Shown here: one piece after another, positions 37,352 to 37,363 of the stretch
Numbering within the stretch: the stretch's first letter is position 1
Layout: each line of letters begins with the position of its first letter
Origin: a virus
Length of the DNA stretch: 37,363 nucleotides
Direction: 5' to 3' (one strand)
IMG/VR virus record: IMGVR_UViG_3300032282_003236
Span: 1-37,363 of that record
The notes under the pieces: generated by a model
Databases searched by the model: none
Told to the model about the DNA's origin: nothing
The model's input: the letters and a program-made list of their open reading frames with translations, nothing else
Made by a program: the position numbers and the translations under genes

Positions 37352-37363
37352 AGACAATTAAAC
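37352..37363. repeat. 12-bp terminal direct repeat, right copy
   Basis: AGACAATTAAAC at the right end equals positions 1-12. The 85 bp between the terS start and this copy hold only the TTTGACT box. Confidence 0.85.

Overview
This 37.4 kb window is a near-complete tailed-phage (siphovirus-like) temperate genome. It is probably circular or circularly permuted: the same 12 bp sit at both ends, an attP-like tRNA-Pro 3' segment lies intact inside next to a tyrosine integrase, and a full set of packaging, head, tail, lysis and replication genes is present. Apart from the integrase and one ribbon-helix-helix gene, every gene reads on the minus strand. Many neighbours are coupled by ATGA/GTGA overlaps. 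The host is not named by the sequence. The interspersed heptad arrays and 24-bp palindromes resemble intergenic repeats I associate from memory with Verrucomicrobiota/PVC bacteria, so that assignment is tentative.

Layout in transcription order (minus strand, from the right end). Packaging and head: small terminase, lambda gpA-type large terminase, a small GTG-start joiner candidate, lambda-type portal, ClpP-like protease fused to a scaffold-like coiled coil, and major capsid protein, closed by two hairpin terminators (37.3-30.8 kb). Cargo locus 1: a small protein and two family-2 glycosyltransferases (30.8-28.3 kb). Connector and tail: 28.1-24.7 kb. Cargo locus 2: an FkbM methyltransferase and a 2OG-Fe(II) oxygenase on an integron-type cassette, enclosed by a 136-bp direct duplication (24.6-22.1 kb). 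Then come a tail-chaperone pair with a candidate -1 frameshift, a short tape measure, tail-tip genes, and a 651-aa fibre with a signal peptide (21.9-15.8 kb). Lysis: a secreted coiled coil, a spanin-like pair, a holin, a 25-codon membrane peptide and an M15 endopeptidase (15.8-13.8 kb). Integrase and attP lie at 12.6-13.8 kb. Early region (12.5-0.3 kb): metallophosphoesterase, DUF6378-like protein, HExxH protein, small DNA-binding proteins, two divergent RHH regulators around an operator, an HTH protein, two further integron cassettes, and a CHC2/TOPRIM primase plus SF3-like helicase. A noncoding iteron-like region occupies 1-338.

The most notable points are these. (1) Two loci carry attC-like integron recombination sites; three cassettes have matching core sites at their two ends, but no recognisable integron integrase is present. 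(2) A TTTGACA-like box lies 13-16 nt before the start codon of eight uncoupled genes, seven of them late genes, all without a Shine-Dalgarno sequence. (3) Heptad and palindromic repeats fill intergenic gaps and also read in frame inside proteins; one array encodes the hydrophobic core of a signal peptide. (4) A C_CCT_TTG slippery heptamer would join the two tail-chaperone frames. (5) Two interleaved short motifs cluster around an AT-richer core in the left noncoding region, as in an origin or terminase-binding site.
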